This document shows positions 63,320-64,000 of a stretch of 64,000 nucleotides of DNA, in pieces; the stretch's first letter is position 1, and every line of letters begins with the position of its first letter. The position numbers and the translations under genes were made by a program. The stretch is from Symsagittifera roscoffensis (taxonomy: Eukaryota; Xenacoelomorpha; Acoela; Convolutidae), in NCBI RefSeq assembly GCF_963678635.1, contig NC_087063.1, positions 47,160,101 through 47,224,100 of the forward strand. The letters run 5' to 3'. Below the pieces are notes generated by a model. It was not told the origin of the DNA. It did not search any database and was given only the letters and a program-made list of their open reading frames with translations.

Positions 63320-64000
63320 CATTGATGATTTGGGCGGCTATCAGTCCATAAAAAGGTTTAGTCGATGGTGAATCGTTGTTGAATCCCTGTCTTCAACGAT
63401 GAGAGTCCCTGTCTTCAAAAACTTTGCTTCAAATTGCGAAGCCAAAAAGTAGCAGGCGCGGTTTTTCCTATTGCTTCGAACACTGATAGTGAAGTGTGAT
63501 GCAGATTCCAATGAGTTAGTTTGTTTTCAAATAAGCCGCAGAGTTTGGTTGGCAAGAAGACAAATGGGTCGGTGGCAATGTTCCACTGAGATCCTGAAGT
63601 TTTTTTTGTGTAGAAGCTTTGTCGAGGATTAGATCAGATCTACGCAAAAGCTTGCCGTTGAGGCAAACTCTTTTGTATCTGGATTTTTGCATTGGACACA
63701 AGGCGAAGTTTTTCCTGGCTTGCTGGAGTTGATGACACCGTAATCGGGTAGAACCCGTCCTGTCAAATGAATTTTACTGGGTAGGAGTTTTGTATCGAGG
63801 TCACAGGAAATGGTCGAGGTCCTTTATCGAAGTCACAGAAAATTGTGTTTGGATACTTTTCGTTTTTATCGGGGCCAGTTTCAAGTCGTGTTTTCATCTT
63901 TCTGACCTGCTGAAAAACCGAAGCGTATCGCCCTTCAATTGATAGAGTCAAAAAAGCTTTAGATGGGTCGAACAAAGACGACTTTATTTTGTTGGATTGA
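63320..64000 (-). pseudogene. 5' part of the BEL/Pao remnant, including dispersed fragment copy 2
   Basis: The minus strand contains MKTRLETGPDKNEKYPNTI, CDFDKGPRPFPVTSIQ and a Cys pair (CxxC or CPMQKS depending on phase) at 63,930-63,640, then LPPTHLSSCQPN and FNNDSPSTKP toward 63,350. It may represent gag or protease-flanking sequence. A satellite-type phrase resumes at about 63,960. Confidence 0.35.

Noticed and set aside
1-64000. A conserved host gene with introns
   Set aside because: I looked for long conserved domains, splice-bounded exons and housekeeping motifs outside the repeats and found none that I could support.

Overview
The window reads as a repeat-dominated stretch of a eukaryotic, most likely invertebrate animal, genome. 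The BEL/Pao-type integrase remnant near 62-63 kb points to a metazoan, because that retroelement lineage is known only from animals. I see no convincing intact host gene, no rRNA or tRNA, no CRISPR array and no bacterial gene organisation. Nearly all recognisable coding sequence belongs to decayed mobile elements. I cannot name the species.

Layout. (1) 1-9.25 kb, plus strand: copy A of an unusual long multi-domain element with no polymerase, integrase or transposase that I can recognise. It encodes a coiled coil, an SGNH/GDSL-hydrolase-like protein with a complete catalytic set, a probable second but damaged SGNH-like domain, and long unrecognised modules. Its 3' half is a recent 1.94-kb tandem array. 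(2) 9.8-12.0 kb: R1, a dispersed repeat with a conserved minus-strand reading frame and a hairpin that shows a compensatory base change between copies. (3) 19.7-12.4 kb, minus: copy B of the same element, older and colinear. (4) 25.7-20.2 kb, minus: a Ty3/gypsy-type retroelement whose RT-RNase H region is missing. Its protease Asp is changed, the segment around the integrase catalytic Glu is lost, and a macro-domain-like cassette lies at its 3' end. (5) 26.0-28.4 kb: a 21-bp minisatellite and C-rich non-coding DNA. (6) 28.4-31.07 kb: R2 and R3. (7) 35.1-31.08 kb, minus: copy C, the most decayed, cut exactly where R3 begins. (8) 36.2-35.3 kb, minus: remains of an A32-like (FtsK/HerA-type) DNA-packaging ATPase of the Polinton/Maverick or adintovirus kind. 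(9) 36.8-44.1 kb: a tandem array of about 2.4-kb units with degenerate minus-strand frames, including a D-x-E exonuclease-like motif; it may be the rest of the same virus-like element. (10) About 44.7-60.9 kb: an AT-rich, strongly diverged kilobase-scale tandem repeat built of roughly 21-bp phrases. It is interrupted by a retroelement fragment, by a 635-bp element with 20-bp perfect terminal inverted repeats that was later duplicated, and by a 300-bp dispersed fragment. (11) 61-64 kb: BEL/Pao remnants on the minus strand.

How it fits together: two or three element families were inserted, duplicated in tandem and then decayed. The most novel items are the A/B/C element family with one or two SGNH-like domains, the R repeat that abuts the 3' ends of B and C, the macro-domain-bearing Ty3 element, and the tandemly amplified virus-like block beside the packaging ATPase.
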